DNA of 64,000 bases from Bacteroidales bacterium UBA5429 (GTDB lineage: Bacteria > Bacteroidota > Bacteroidia > Bacteroidales > WCHB1-69): assembly GCA_002427605.1 (NCBI GenBank), contig DIRT01000008.1, positions 62,914 to 126,913 on the forward strand, written 5' to 3'. Each line of letters begins with the position of its first letter. Positions within the stretch are counted from its first letter, which is position 1. Shown here one piece after another: positions 54,194 through 62,173 of the stretch. A program made the position numbers and the translations under genes. Under the pieces are notes generated by a model. The model was not told the origin of the DNA, did not search any database, and saw nothing but the letters and a program-made list of their open reading frames with translations.

Positions 54194-55117
54194 ATGTCAC
54201 TGAATCATTTCAAATATTTTAAAAGAGGGATAGGAGATCGCTACGATGGATGGCGTATACGGAAGGTTGACATCATATTTCGTGTTATTTCTTATTTTCT
54301 AAAAAGTCGTAATGATTCTCAAAATTTTTTTGAAGAGAAGATCCCGGTAGAACAGCTTGAGGAGTTTATAAAAAAGCATAAAGAAGAGATGCCGGACCTT
54401 TCCGTTATGCATGTTGTAATGGCTGCATTGGTTCGATTGATTTCACAAAGACCTCAGTTGAACCGTTTTGTGGTATGGAATAAAATATTTGCACGGAATC
54501 ACTTTAATATTTCTATTGCAATCAAACGTTCTCTGACTGATGATGGGGAAGAGATATTCATCAAACCCTATTTTATGCCGGAAGATACACTGCAGGATGT
54601 GGTTCGTAAAGTGCAAATGGAGCTGAATACTTTGGATGAGCCGGGAGTTCAAAAGGATGCCGATTTGATTGCCGGTATATTGAATAAACTTCCTGATTTG
54701 CTTCTTCGTTTTGTGGTTTTTTGTTTATCCTGGCTGGATAGAGTAGGTATAATGCCAAAATTTGTGCATAAAATAAGTCCCTGGCATTGTAGTTTCTTTC
54801 TGACTAATATGGGTTCTATTGGACTTGAACCTATTTATCACCATTTGTATAAGTTCGGAACGTGCAGTGTTTTTATTGCCATGGGGAGGAAATCGACGGA
54901 ATATGTGATGGATTCTAGCGGGAATATAGAAAAAAAGAGGCATATAGGGTTGAAATTTGTAGTGGATGAAAGAATCTGTGATGGATTCTATTATGCATCT
55001 TCACTTCGTTTATTGAATAAGATTTTGGCGAATCCGGAACAATTGCTCTCACCGCCCCAATCAGTTATCATAGATGAAGGTGTTGGAAAGAAGAGAATGA
55101 ATACGTCCAAAAAGTGA
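54194..55117 (+). CDS. stand-alone E2-type acyltransferase-fold protein, active-site histidine replaced
   Basis: 307 residues with the CAT/E2 fold of 2-oxoacid dehydrogenase acyltransferases, but no lipoyl or E1-binding domain. The fold is visible in VMHVVMAALVRLISQRPQLNRFV (~76), INISIAIKRS-type strand (NISIAIKRSL), FFLTNMGSIGLEPIYH (~205) and FVVDERICDGFYYA (~257). The last block corresponds to the catalytic DHRxxDG, but it reads DERICDG, so the catalytic His is a Glu. A chloramphenicol- or 2-oxoacid-type acetyl transfer is therefore doubtful. A hydrophobic stretch at ~168-182 is unusual for the fold. Single gene. Confidence 0.72.
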   Translation: MSLNHFKYFKRGIGDRYDGWRIRKVDIIFRVISYFLKSRNDSQNFFEEKIPVEQLEEFIKKHKEEMPDLSVMHVVMAALVRLISQRPQLNRFVVWNKIFARNHFNISIAIKRSLTDDGEEIFIKPYFMPEDTLQDVVRKVQMELNTLDEPGVQKDADLIAGILNKLPDLLLRFVVFCLSWLDRVGIMPKFVHKISPWHCSFFLTNMGSIGLEPIYHHLYKFGTCSVFIAMGRKSTEYVMDSSGNIEKKRHIGLKFVVDERICDGFYYASSLRLLNKILANPEQLLSPPQSVIIDEGVGKKRMNTSKK

Positions 55118-55200
55118 TGAATTTCCTCCCCCCCTTTTTAATAAAAAACAAAAAAAATAAAAAAATAATTAAAAATCACTGTTTGTATCGAAATTTGTTG

Positions 55201-55208
55201 TATTTTTG
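55201..55208 (+). promoter_or_regulatory. promoter -7 element of tRNA-Asp
   Basis: TATTTTTG, 19 bp before the mature tRNA 5' end. Confidence 0.55.
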
Positions 55209-55226
55209 CACCCTCAAACAGAGAAC

Positions 55227-55301
55227 GGTTCGGTAGTTCAGTTTGGTTAGAATACGTGCCTGTCACGCACGGGGTCGCGGGTTCGAGTCCCGTCCGGACC
55301 G
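55227..55301 (+). tRNA. tRNA-Asp (anticodon GTC)
   Basis: 75 nt without encoded CCA. Acceptor GGTTCGG (55227-55233) pairs with CCGGACC (55294-55300) with one G/T pair; discriminator G. Anticodon stem CGTGC/GCACG around loop CTGTCAC, anticodon GTC at 55262-55264. T arm GCGGG-TTCGAGT-CCCGT. Confidence 0.96.
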
Positions 55302-55309
55302 CTAAAAGG

Positions 55310-55342
55310 GTAATAATGATCAAAGTTATTACTCTTTTTTTT
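55310..55342 (+). terminator. intrinsic terminator after tRNA-Asp
   Basis: GTAATAA (55310-55316) with TTATTAC (55326-55332), seven pairs, followed by a run of T (55335-55342). Confidence 0.78.
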
Positions 55343-55433
55343 ATTTTGTCGTATTTATATGTGTTTGATAATTAGTGACTTGTAAAAACAACAGACAGAA
55401 AATGATAAATCTTACATTTTATCAATATTCATA

Positions 55434-55457
55434 ATTTTGTTACAAATTTTGTTACAA
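55434..55457. repeat. tandem duplicate of ATTTTGTTACAA
   Basis: Two perfect adjacent 12-bp copies (55434-55445 and 55446-55457), 133 bp downstream of tRNA-Asp and directly behind the possible gene remnant. Confidence 0.75.
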
Positions 55458-55459
55458 CT

Positions 55460-55560
55460 TTAGCCCTTATACTCTTCTCCAATCATCCATTTTCCGCGTA
55501 TCCGAAATGCAGGAATGGTCTGTCGTTTTGCCTTATTGGCAGCTATATGGAATAAAATTA
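55460..55560 (-). pseudogene. possible C-terminal remnant of a small DNA-binding gene
   Basis: The minus strand reads about 33 codons ending in a stop at 55460. The last 20 residues are AFRIRGKWMIGEEYKG preceded by a basic segment, resembling the wing and tail of small excisionase-type helix-turn-helix proteins (IPxFRIxGKW). There is no start codon or N-terminal domain. Weak evidence; it could be chance. Confidence 0.25.
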
Positions 55561-55719
55561 TCGTGAATTAATGTGCAAATAGACTACTTTTCACGATAAG
55601 ATGAGCTCAATTATGCAAAAAAATAAAATCTGAAATCCAAAACTCAAAATCACAAAAGCTCTTTCGAATATTTTTTTACTTTTATCTCAAAACACCCCTC
55701 CTACCTCCCCTTTTTTTTG

Positions 55720-55727
55720 TATCTTTG
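55720..55727 (+). promoter_or_regulatory. gapA promoter -7 element
   Basis: TATCTTTG, 54 bp before the ATG, preceded by a T-run. Confidence 0.62.
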
Positions 55728-55781
55728 TCGGTTAATATTGAATATAAATATTGATTAATAAACTTAAAAGTAATATAGAAA

Positions 55782-56786
55782 ATGAAAAAAATTAAAGTTG
55801 GAATTAACGGCTTCGGAAGAATTGGCCGTTTGGTGTTCAGAGCTTGTCTCGAACGCGATGATATGGAAGTAGTAGGAATTAATGACCTATTGGCTGCGAA
55901 TTATATGGCATATATGCTGAAATATGATACTGTACATGGGCATTTTCCAGGTGAGGTTTACGCAGAAGATGACCGTTTGATTGTAAACGGAAAGTCAATC
56001 CGTGTAACTGCTGAGAAAGATCCTGAACTGTTGAAATGGAATGAAGTGGAAGCAGAATATGTAGTGGAAAGTACAGGACTCTTTTTAACTCAAGAGGCGG
56101 CTTCAAAACATATTACTGCCGGAGCACGCGTTGTGGTGCTTTCAGCTCCTCCAAAAGATGATATTCCGATGTTTGTAATGGGCGTTAACCATACCAATTA
56201 TGCAGGTGAACCGATTGTTTCGAATGCTTCTTGTACAACAAACTGCTTAGCTCCAATTACCAAAGTATTGCATGACCACTTTGGCATGGTAGAAGGCTTG
56301 ATGACTACAGTTCACGCAACTACAGCAACACAAAGAACGGTAGACGGACCTTCGGCAAAGGACTGGCGCGGAGGTAGAGCTGCTGCAGGGAATATTATTC
56401 CTTCTTCCACTGGAGCGGCGAAAGCAGTGACCAAAGTGATCCCTGAATTGAAAGGAAAATTGACCGGGATGTCTTTCAGAGTACCCACTTTGAATGTGTC
56501 CGTTGTGGATTTAACCTGCCGTCTTGAGCGCTCAACCACCTATGACGAAATCAAAAAGGTGATGAAAAATGCGTCTGAAAATGAGTTGAAAGGTATTTTG
56601 GGTTATATCGATGAGCCTTTGGTGTCATCCGATTTTATTGGCGATACTCGTACCTCTATCTTTGACGCGGAAGCAGGTATCATGCTGAATCCTAATTTTG
56701 TAAAAATTATCTCCTGGTACGATAACGAGATGGGATACTCTCATAAAGTGGTGGAACTGATCGCTTATATCAATAGTACCAGATAA
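55782..56786 (+). CDS. gapA: glyceraldehyde-3-phosphate dehydrogenase
   Basis: 334 residues. NAD-binding INGFGRIGRLVFR (~7), catalytic SNASCTTNCLAP (Cys ~153) with the matching His in TTVHATTATQ (~179). It oxidises glyceraldehyde-3-phosphate to 1,3-bisphosphoglycerate in glycolysis. First of three closely spaced genes; priA follows after 6 bp. Confidence 0.96.
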   Translation: MKKIKVGINGFGRIGRLVFRACLERDDMEVVGINDLLAANYMAYMLKYDTVHGHFPGEVYAEDDRLIVNGKSIRVTAEKDPELLKWNEVEAEYVVESTGLFLTQEAASKHITAGARVVVLSAPPKDDIPMFVMGVNHTNYAGEPIVSNASCTTNCLAPITKVLHDHFGMVEGLMTTVHATTATQRTVDGPSAKDWRGGRAAAGNIIPSSTGAAKAVTKVIPELKGKLTGMSFRVPTLNVSVVDLTCRLERSTTYDEIKKVMKNASENELKGILGYIDEPLVSSDFIGDTRTSIFDAEAGIMLNPNFVKIISWYDNEMGYSHKVVELIAYINSTR

Positions 56787-56792
56787 AAAAGT

Positions 56793-59255
56793 ATGGAGAG
56801 ACCCACCTATTTTGCCGATATTTTACTTCCACTTCCTCTCCCTACTACTTTTACATATCGTGTACCCAGGGAGTTGGAAGGGCAGTTGGGTTTTGGGCAA
56901 AGAGTGGTGGTCCCTTTCGGAAATAATAAACTTTATTCGGGGTTGGTGATTGAGGTGCATACCCGTGTTCCTCAATTTGCGCATGTTAAATATGTTCAGG
57001 ATCTCATTGATACACAGCCTGTTATTACAGATTTGCAGTGGCAGTTGTGGGAGTGGATTGCTCATTATTACATGGCAACCCGCGGTGAGGTGATGGCTGC
57101 AGCACTGCCCTCCGGATTGAAATTGGCAGGGGAGACAAAAATTGTGCTTCATCCGCTTTTTAATGGCGATCTGTCGTTATTGAATGAGCGGGAAGTCCGC
57201 GTTGTTGAAGCGCTGACCTATCGGGATAAATTGAGTGTTTCAGAGATTGCCAAGATTACCGAGGTGCAAAAGGTGTTTCCGGTGATCAAAAATCTGGTGG
57301 AAAAGCAGGTGATTTTGACCGAAGAGGAGATCAAAAGGGTCTATGTACCCAAAAAAGAGACTTATATTGTGTTGACTCCTCAGTATCAGGCATCGCAATC
57401 TGATCTTCTGGAATTAATCAGTACGTTGCCGGAAAAGCAATCCAATCTTATTTTAGCTTTTTTGATGTTATTTGAAAAAGAAAAAATAGGGGGGGTGCCA
57501 AGACAATTACTCTTGGAGACTGCAGGGGTTTCAAGCTCTCCTTTACAGACGCTTATCAAAAAAGGGGTGTTGATGCAGGAGGAACGCGAAGTGAGTCGTT
57601 TACCACAGGTAGAGGCAGAACGCACAGTAGCGGATATTCAATTGTCTCCGTTGCAACAGCAGAAATTGGACGAAATCAAAGAGAGCTGGAAGCAATTTTC
57701 TGTGGTTTTGCTGCATGGAATCACCGGAAGCGGAAAAACCGAGCTTTACATCAAACTGATGGATGAGGTGTTGGCACAAGGAAAGCAAGTGCTGTATTTG
57801 CTGCCGGAGATTGCGTTGACAACCCAAATTGTGGAACGTTTGAGAACCTATTTTGGAGAGCGGGTAGGAGTGTATCACTCTCGTTTCAATGAACAGGAGC
57901 GTGTGGAGATCTGGAATCGGGTGCTTTCGGAGGGACCCGATCGGTTTGATCTCGTTCTGGGAGCCCGTTCTTCGCTGTTGCTCCCTTTCCGTGATCTGGG
58001 CTTAATCGTTGTTGATGAAGAGCATGATGCTTCTTACAGACAAATGGATCCGGCACCCCGCTATCACGCCCGTGATGCTGCTGTGATGTACGCTCATTTT
58101 CATCAGGCGAAGGTACTTCTGGGCTCTGCAACGCCATCGCTGGAGTCTTACTATAATGTGCAGATCGGGAAATATGGTTTGGTGGAACTGCTGGAACGAT
58201 ACGCTGAAAGTCAACTGCCGGAGATATGGATACAAAATATGGTTTTGGCAAAGAAACAGGATCAGGTGGAGGGCGTGTTGTCGCACTTTTTGATTGACCT
58301 GATTCGGGAAGCCTTGGAGAAAAAAGAGCAGATTATCCTGTTCCAAAATCGTCGGGGTTACTCGGTTCGGATGTTGTGCAACTCTTGTACTACCATGCCG
58401 ACTTGCAAATATTGCGATGTAACGTTGACTTACCATAAAAAAGCCAATCTGTTGAAATGTCACTATTGTGGTTATGCTATTCCGGTACCGGAGAGTTGTC
58501 CCACTTGTGGTAGTCACGATGTGGAGATGAAAGGATTTGGGACTCAATTGGTTGAAGAGCAATTGCAGACTCTTTTCCCGGATGCTACCGTAGCGCGGAT
58601 GGATCTGGATACTACCCGCAATAAGAATAGTTATCAGAGAATGATCGGGGAGTTTGAAAGAGGAGCGATTGATATTTTGGTAGGAACGCAGATGGTTACC
58701 AAAGGACTAGATTTTGATCGGGTTTCTCTGGTTGGGGTTTTGGATGCCGATCACTTGTTGAGTTATCCTGATTTTAGGGCTTTTGAGCGGGCATTTCAGA
58801 CCTTATCGCAAGTGAGTGGGCGGGCAGGACGGAAAGAGGTGCCGGGGAAAGTGGTTGTGCAAACACACCAACCCAAGCACAAAGCACTCTCTTATGTTGT
58901 TGGAAATCAATATGTAGAGATGTATCAGCAACAGATTAAAGAGCGTGCAGAGTTTAAATATCCACCGATTTATCGCTTGATTAAAATTACGTTGAAACAT
59001 GCCAATCAGGAACTCGTAGATAAGGGAGCAGCCTTTTTAGCATCTCTGGTGCGACAACAGTTTCAAGGAGTGTTGGGTCCTGAATCCCCCCTGGTTTCTA
59101 AAATCCAAAACCTCCATTTGAAAGATATCTATATCAAAATGAATAAAGATGGCGCTGTGGAACATAGAAAAAACAGATTAAATGAATTGATTACGCAATT
59201 CAAAACAACTCAAACTTTCAGATCGATTCAGGTCGTAATTTATGTTGATTTTTAA
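56793..59255 (+). CDS. priA: primosomal replication-restart helicase PriA
   Basis: 820 residues. N-terminal 3'-DNA-binding domain (~1-105), Walker A GITGSGKTE (~310), DEEH box VVDEEHDASY (~407), and two zinc-binding groups between ~530 and ~575 (CNSCTTMPTCKYC, then CHYCGYAIPVPESCPTCG). Motif QVSGRAGR at ~675. It reloads the replisome at stalled forks. It lies between gapA and an agmatinase gene with almost no gaps. Confidence 0.95.
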   Translation: MERPTYFADILLPLPLPTTFTYRVPRELEGQLGFGQRVVVPFGNNKLYSGLVIEVHTRVPQFAHVKYVQDLIDTQPVITDLQWQLWEWIAHYYMATRGEVMAAALPSGLKLAGETKIVLHPLFNGDLSLLNEREVRVVEALTYRDKLSVSEIAKITEVQKVFPVIKNLVEKQVILTEEEIKRVYVPKKETYIVLTPQYQASQSDLLELISTLPEKQSNLILAFLMLFEKEKIGGVPRQLLLETAGVSSSPLQTLIKKGVLMQEEREVSRLPQVEAERTVADIQLSPLQQQKLDEIKESWKQFSVVLLHGITGSGKTELYIKLMDEVLAQGKQVLYLLPEIALTTQIVERLRTYFGERVGVYHSRFNEQERVEIWNRVLSEGPDRFDLVLGARSSLLLPFRDLGLIVVDEEHDASYRQMDPAPRYHARDAAVMYAHFHQAKVLLGSATPSLESYYNVQIGKYGLVELLERYAESQLPEIWIQNMVLAKKQDQVEGVLSHFLIDLIREALEKKEQIILFQNRRGYSVRMLCNSCTTMPTCKYCDVTLTYHKKANLLKCHYCGYAIPVPESCPTCGSHDVEMKGFGTQLVEEQLQTLFPDATVARMDLDTTRNKNSYQRMIGEFERGAIDILVGTQMVTKGLDFDRVSLVGVLDADHLLSYPDFRAFERAFQTLSQVSGRAGRKEVPGKVVVQTHQPKHKALSYVVGNQYVEMYQQQIKERAEFKYPPIYRLIKITLKHANQELVDKGAAFLASLVRQQFQGVLGPESPLVSKIQNLHLKDIYIKMNKDGAVEHRKNRLNELITQFKTTQTFRSIQVVIYVDF

Positions 59256-59259
59256 TAAT

Positions 59260-60117
59260 ATGAAGATGGAATATTTTTTGGATATGGATTCGGAATATGC
59301 TCAGTTGGAGCAAGCCCGTTATGTGTTGTTATCTGTTCCCTATGATGGGACCAGTACTTTTCAGAAGGGAGCAGATCGCGGACCACAAGCGATCATTGAT
59401 GCTTCCGACTCGATTGAATTGTATGATGTCGTGGTGGACAATGAAGCCTATTTAGCCGGAATTTACACCGATAAGCATACTTATGACCTCTCTTCTCCGG
59501 AGCGCATGGTGGAAGAGGTTGAGCAACGGGTGATTCATTTTTTGGAACAAGATAAAATTGTGGGTCTCTTAGGAGGCGAACACTCTGTTTCAATAGGAGC
59601 GATCCGGGCTGTAAAAGAAAAATATCCCAATTTATCGGTTTTACAGATTGATGCCCATGCGGATTTAAGAGATAGCTATCAGGATTCACAATACAATCAC
59701 GCTTGTGTGATGCGTCGTGCTCAGGAGGTTTGTCCGGTGGTTCAGGTGGGAATACGTAGTGTTTGCCGCGAGGAACAAGAGGCAATTGTGCCTCAAAAAA
59801 TATTTTATGCGCATCAAATTCACAAACAGGAGGATTGGATTGATCGGGTGTTAGAACAACTGACCGATGAGGTGTATCTGACTATTGATCTGGATGGGCT
59901 GGATCCCTCAATATTACCGGCAACAGGTACACCCTATCCCGGAGGATTAAGCTGGAATCAACTGAATGAATTGATAGAGAAGCTGTTTCAATCTAAAAAG
60001 GTAGTTGCTTTTGATGTGGTGGAACTAGCACCTTTCCAACATGAAAAGAGTTCCGATGTACTGGCTGCCGTGTTAGTTTATCGCATTATCTCTTGGATGG
60101 AAAAATTGAACCGATAG
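59260..60117 (+). CDS. speB: agmatinase-type ureohydrolase
   Basis: 285 residues from the ATG at 59260, 4 bp after priA; an ATG at 59242 would overlap priA by 14 bp. Manganese-ligand motifs: GGEHSVS (~105), DAHADLRDSY (~130) and DLDGLDPS (~211), plus TPYPGGLSW. The family splits into arginases and agmatinases; the GGEHS/DAHADLR form and length fit agmatinase, which makes putrescine and urea. Converges with the glycosyltransferase gene with a 2-bp gap. Confidence 0.87.
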   Translation: MKMEYFLDMDSEYAQLEQARYVLLSVPYDGTSTFQKGADRGPQAIIDASDSIELYDVVVDNEAYLAGIYTDKHTYDLSSPERMVEEVEQRVIHFLEQDKIVGLLGGEHSVSIGAIRAVKEKYPNLSVLQIDAHADLRDSYQDSQYNHACVMRRAQEVCPVVQVGIRSVCREEQEAIVPQKIFYAHQIHKQEDWIDRVLEQLTDEVYLTIDLDGLDPSILPATGTPYPGGLSWNQLNELIEKLFQSKKVVAFDVVELAPFQHEKSSDVLAAVLVYRIISWMEKLNR

Positions 60118-60119
60118 CG

Positions 60120-61019
60120 TTAAAGTTTTTTCTCGTTTCCCAATATGTTGTTAATCCAGTCGAAAAACATAAGGAAAAAGGCCTTATTGTAAGATTTTTT
60201 AAATAATTTTTTATCTTCAGAGCGATTTCGTTCTATGATCTTGGGGGCTTTGAGAGGTAAAATCTGATAAGTATCTCTCATCAGGCGTCTAAACCCTTTT
60301 CTCCTGCTCTTAATCCCGATATTTTTCACCAAATTGACATTGGGGCTGACACAAAGTCCATTATTACGCCAAATATGGAAGTTATATTGGTAATTCCAGT
60401 AAGCAATCTGATTCTTTTTAAAAATATTGAAAACACGATTCCAATAAAGTTTCTCTTTAATACCTAAAGCATATTTTGTAAAAACAGCATCCGCCTCTTC
60501 GTCACTCACTTCACTGATGTTGAGATTAAAATATTTCCATGTAGATTTCCAGGTAGCAAAGCCCCACGTGATTGCATAAGCAGAAAAATAGTAGGAATAG
60601 ATATCTTTACGTTTTTTCTTTTGTATATAGCTTCCCCCGATATGCATGACTTCCTCATTATTCCTATATTTTTCAAGAAGCTCCTCACAATAATAGAAAA
60701 AGTCACTATTGGGAATCGTATCATCAAACAGAATAATTCCCTCTTCTACATGTTCAAAAAACCAAGAGATAGCTTGATACACCAACTTTGATTTACCCAG
60801 ATGCTCCTCTTTGTAAAAAGTTTTCAAATCACAATCCCATTCCGGCATAATCACGGAGCGGGCTTTTACACAGTGCTTATAATCATTCTTAATAAGAGGG
60901 TTTGGACCATCACCGGCAACAAATAATTGGGCGGGTTTTATCTTTTTAATTTCTTGGAATAGAGCATGAGTTTCGTCAGTTCTATGGTATAAAATCAGTA
61001 AAACGGGTACTTGAAACAT
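60120..61019 (-). CDS. glycosyltransferase-A-like protein of unknown specificity
   Basis: 299 residues. VPVLLILYHRTDETHALFQEI (~4) and QLFVAGDGPN (~31) with a late EEGIILFDDTIPNSDFFYYCEELL (~91-114) resemble the nucleotide-diphospho-sugar transferase group often annotated as hemolysin-activation-like. An LFDDT segment in place of DxD may bind the metal. No membrane helix except a weak C-terminal hydrophobic patch. Likely decorates a surface glycan; substrate unknown. Confidence 0.72.
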   Translation of the reverse strand: MFQVPVLLILYHRTDETHALFQEIKKIKPAQLFVAGDGPNPLIKNDYKHCVKARSVIMPEWDCDLKTFYKEEHLGKSKLVYQAISWFFEHVEEGIILFDDTIPNSDFFYYCEELLEKYRNNEEVMHIGGSYIQKKKRKDIYSYYFSAYAITWGFATWKSTWKYFNLNISEVSDEEADAVFTKYALGIKEKLYWNRVFNIFKKNQIAYWNYQYNFHIWRNNGLCVSPNVNLVKNIGIKSRRKGFRRLMRDTYQILPLKAPKIIERNRSEDKKLFKKSYNKAFFLMFFDWINNILGNEKKL

Positions 61020-61038
61020 GATCTTTTATTTTGAAATG

Positions 61039-61046
61039 CAAATGTA
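61039..61046 (-). promoter_or_regulatory. promoter -7 element of the glycosyltransferase gene
   Basis: TACATTTG on the minus strand, 19 bp before the ATG; also inside the 38-bp gap to the AI-2E gene. Confidence 0.5.
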
Positions 61047-61057
61047 TAAAAAAAACA

Positions 61058-62173
61058 CTACTCTTTTTCTATTTCTTCTGCTTGAGGCAGAGGATCATTT
61101 TGAACATGATAAAAATGTCCAAAAAATTCTTTGATTACTATCCTTAAAAGTGTGTAGATAGGCACCCCAAAAATCATACCAACTACACCTCCAACTTGTC
61201 CTGCAACCAAAATCACAATAAAGATTTCAATGGGGTGTGCCTGAACACTTTTTCCATAAATAAGGGGTTGAAAAACAAAATTATCGATGAGGTTAGTAAT
61301 CCCAAATGCAATCAGTACTTTTATGATACCCTGAGTAAGTATAGCACCATCTGCGCTAACAGGGAGTAGGGCAGTTGCGGTAATAATTACACCGATAGCT
61401 GTACTGAGAAGAGGTCCGATATAAGGAATGATATTGAGTAATCCTCCGATAACTCCGATTAATACCGGATTGGGTACTCCAAGAAGGAAACATAAAAATC
61501 CCTCCAAAAAACCAACGAGGGTCATATCAAGAATCACTCCAACAAAATAGCGGGTCAATGGTTTTTTACTGTTATGTAAAATTCTTCCATAGTTTTCCCT
61601 GTAGTTGACAGGAATAATCTTTTCTAAAGTTTTAAAAAAGATCTGCTTATCTTTGAGTGAGAAAAAGGTCAGGAAAGTAATTGAAAAGAGAGCAATGAAA
61701 AGAGAGCCGGCAAAGGAAAAAAGGTTACCGACAATATTTTGAAAGTCAAGAGATTCGAGGAGTTTGGTGGTCTGTTCTGTTAAAATAACACTCAGACTAT
61801 CTTGAGGTGAGAGGACTCCATACTTAACGAGGAACTCTTCCAGGGTATGAAGCCAGTTTTCAATATTACCGGCAAAGAGTTCCGGATTGATAGAGGTGAT
61901 ACCGGAGAGTTCATTTAGCACAAAAGGAATAAAGAAGAATAGGGCAGAACCGATAACTCCTATAAGAACAAAAAGAGTGATTCCGGCTGCAACGCCTGAG
62001 GGCATCTTCCTCCCTTTAATAGAAATTTTTTCTAATAGTTGGACTAATGGTGCACCGATTATCGCCAATACAAAAGCCATAAAGATGTACACAACAATGT
62101 TAGCAAATTTCCATCCTAAAAAAAGAATCAGGATGATAAAAATCAAAATAGTGACGACATTTCTATTTTTCAT
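61058..62173 (-). CDS. AI-2E (PerM) family membrane protein
   Basis: 371 residues, about eight helices: two pairs at the N-terminus, a soluble loop (~95-140), and a C-terminal block with GVPNPVLIGVIGGLLNIIPYIGPLLS (~232) and the VAGQVGGVVGMIFGVPIYTLLRI end, both diagnostic. Family members range from autoinducer-2 exporters to Na+/H+ antiporters, so the substrate is open. Its start overlaps the end of the TamB-like gene by 11 bp. Confidence 0.9.
   Translation of the reverse strand: MKNRNVVTILIFIILILFLGWKFANIVVYIFMAFVLAIIGAPLVQLLEKISIKGRKMPSGVAAGITLFVLIGVIGSALFFFIPFVLNELSGITSINPELFAGNIENWLHTLEEFLVKYGVLSPQDSLSVILTEQTTKLLESLDFQNIVGNLFSFAGSLFIALFSITFLTFFSLKDKQIFFKTLEKIIPVNYRENYGRILHNSKKPLTRYFVGVILDMTLVGFLEGFLCFLLGVPNPVLIGVIGGLLNIIPYIGPLLSTAIGVIITATALLPVSADGAILTQGIIKVLIAFGITNLIDNFVFQPLIYGKSVQAHPIEIFIVILVAGQVGGVVGMIFGVPIYTLLRIVIKEFFGHFYHVQNDPLPQAEEIEKE

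Larger units (their letters stand above)
55343..55781. other. gene-free region between tRNA-Asp and gapA
   Basis: About 440 bp. It holds a perfect tandem 12-bp repeat (55434-55457), a short minus-strand reading frame that may be a gene remnant (55460-55560) and the gapA promoter. I see no intact gene. A tRNA gene followed by such debris is a typical former integration site. Confidence 0.5.
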
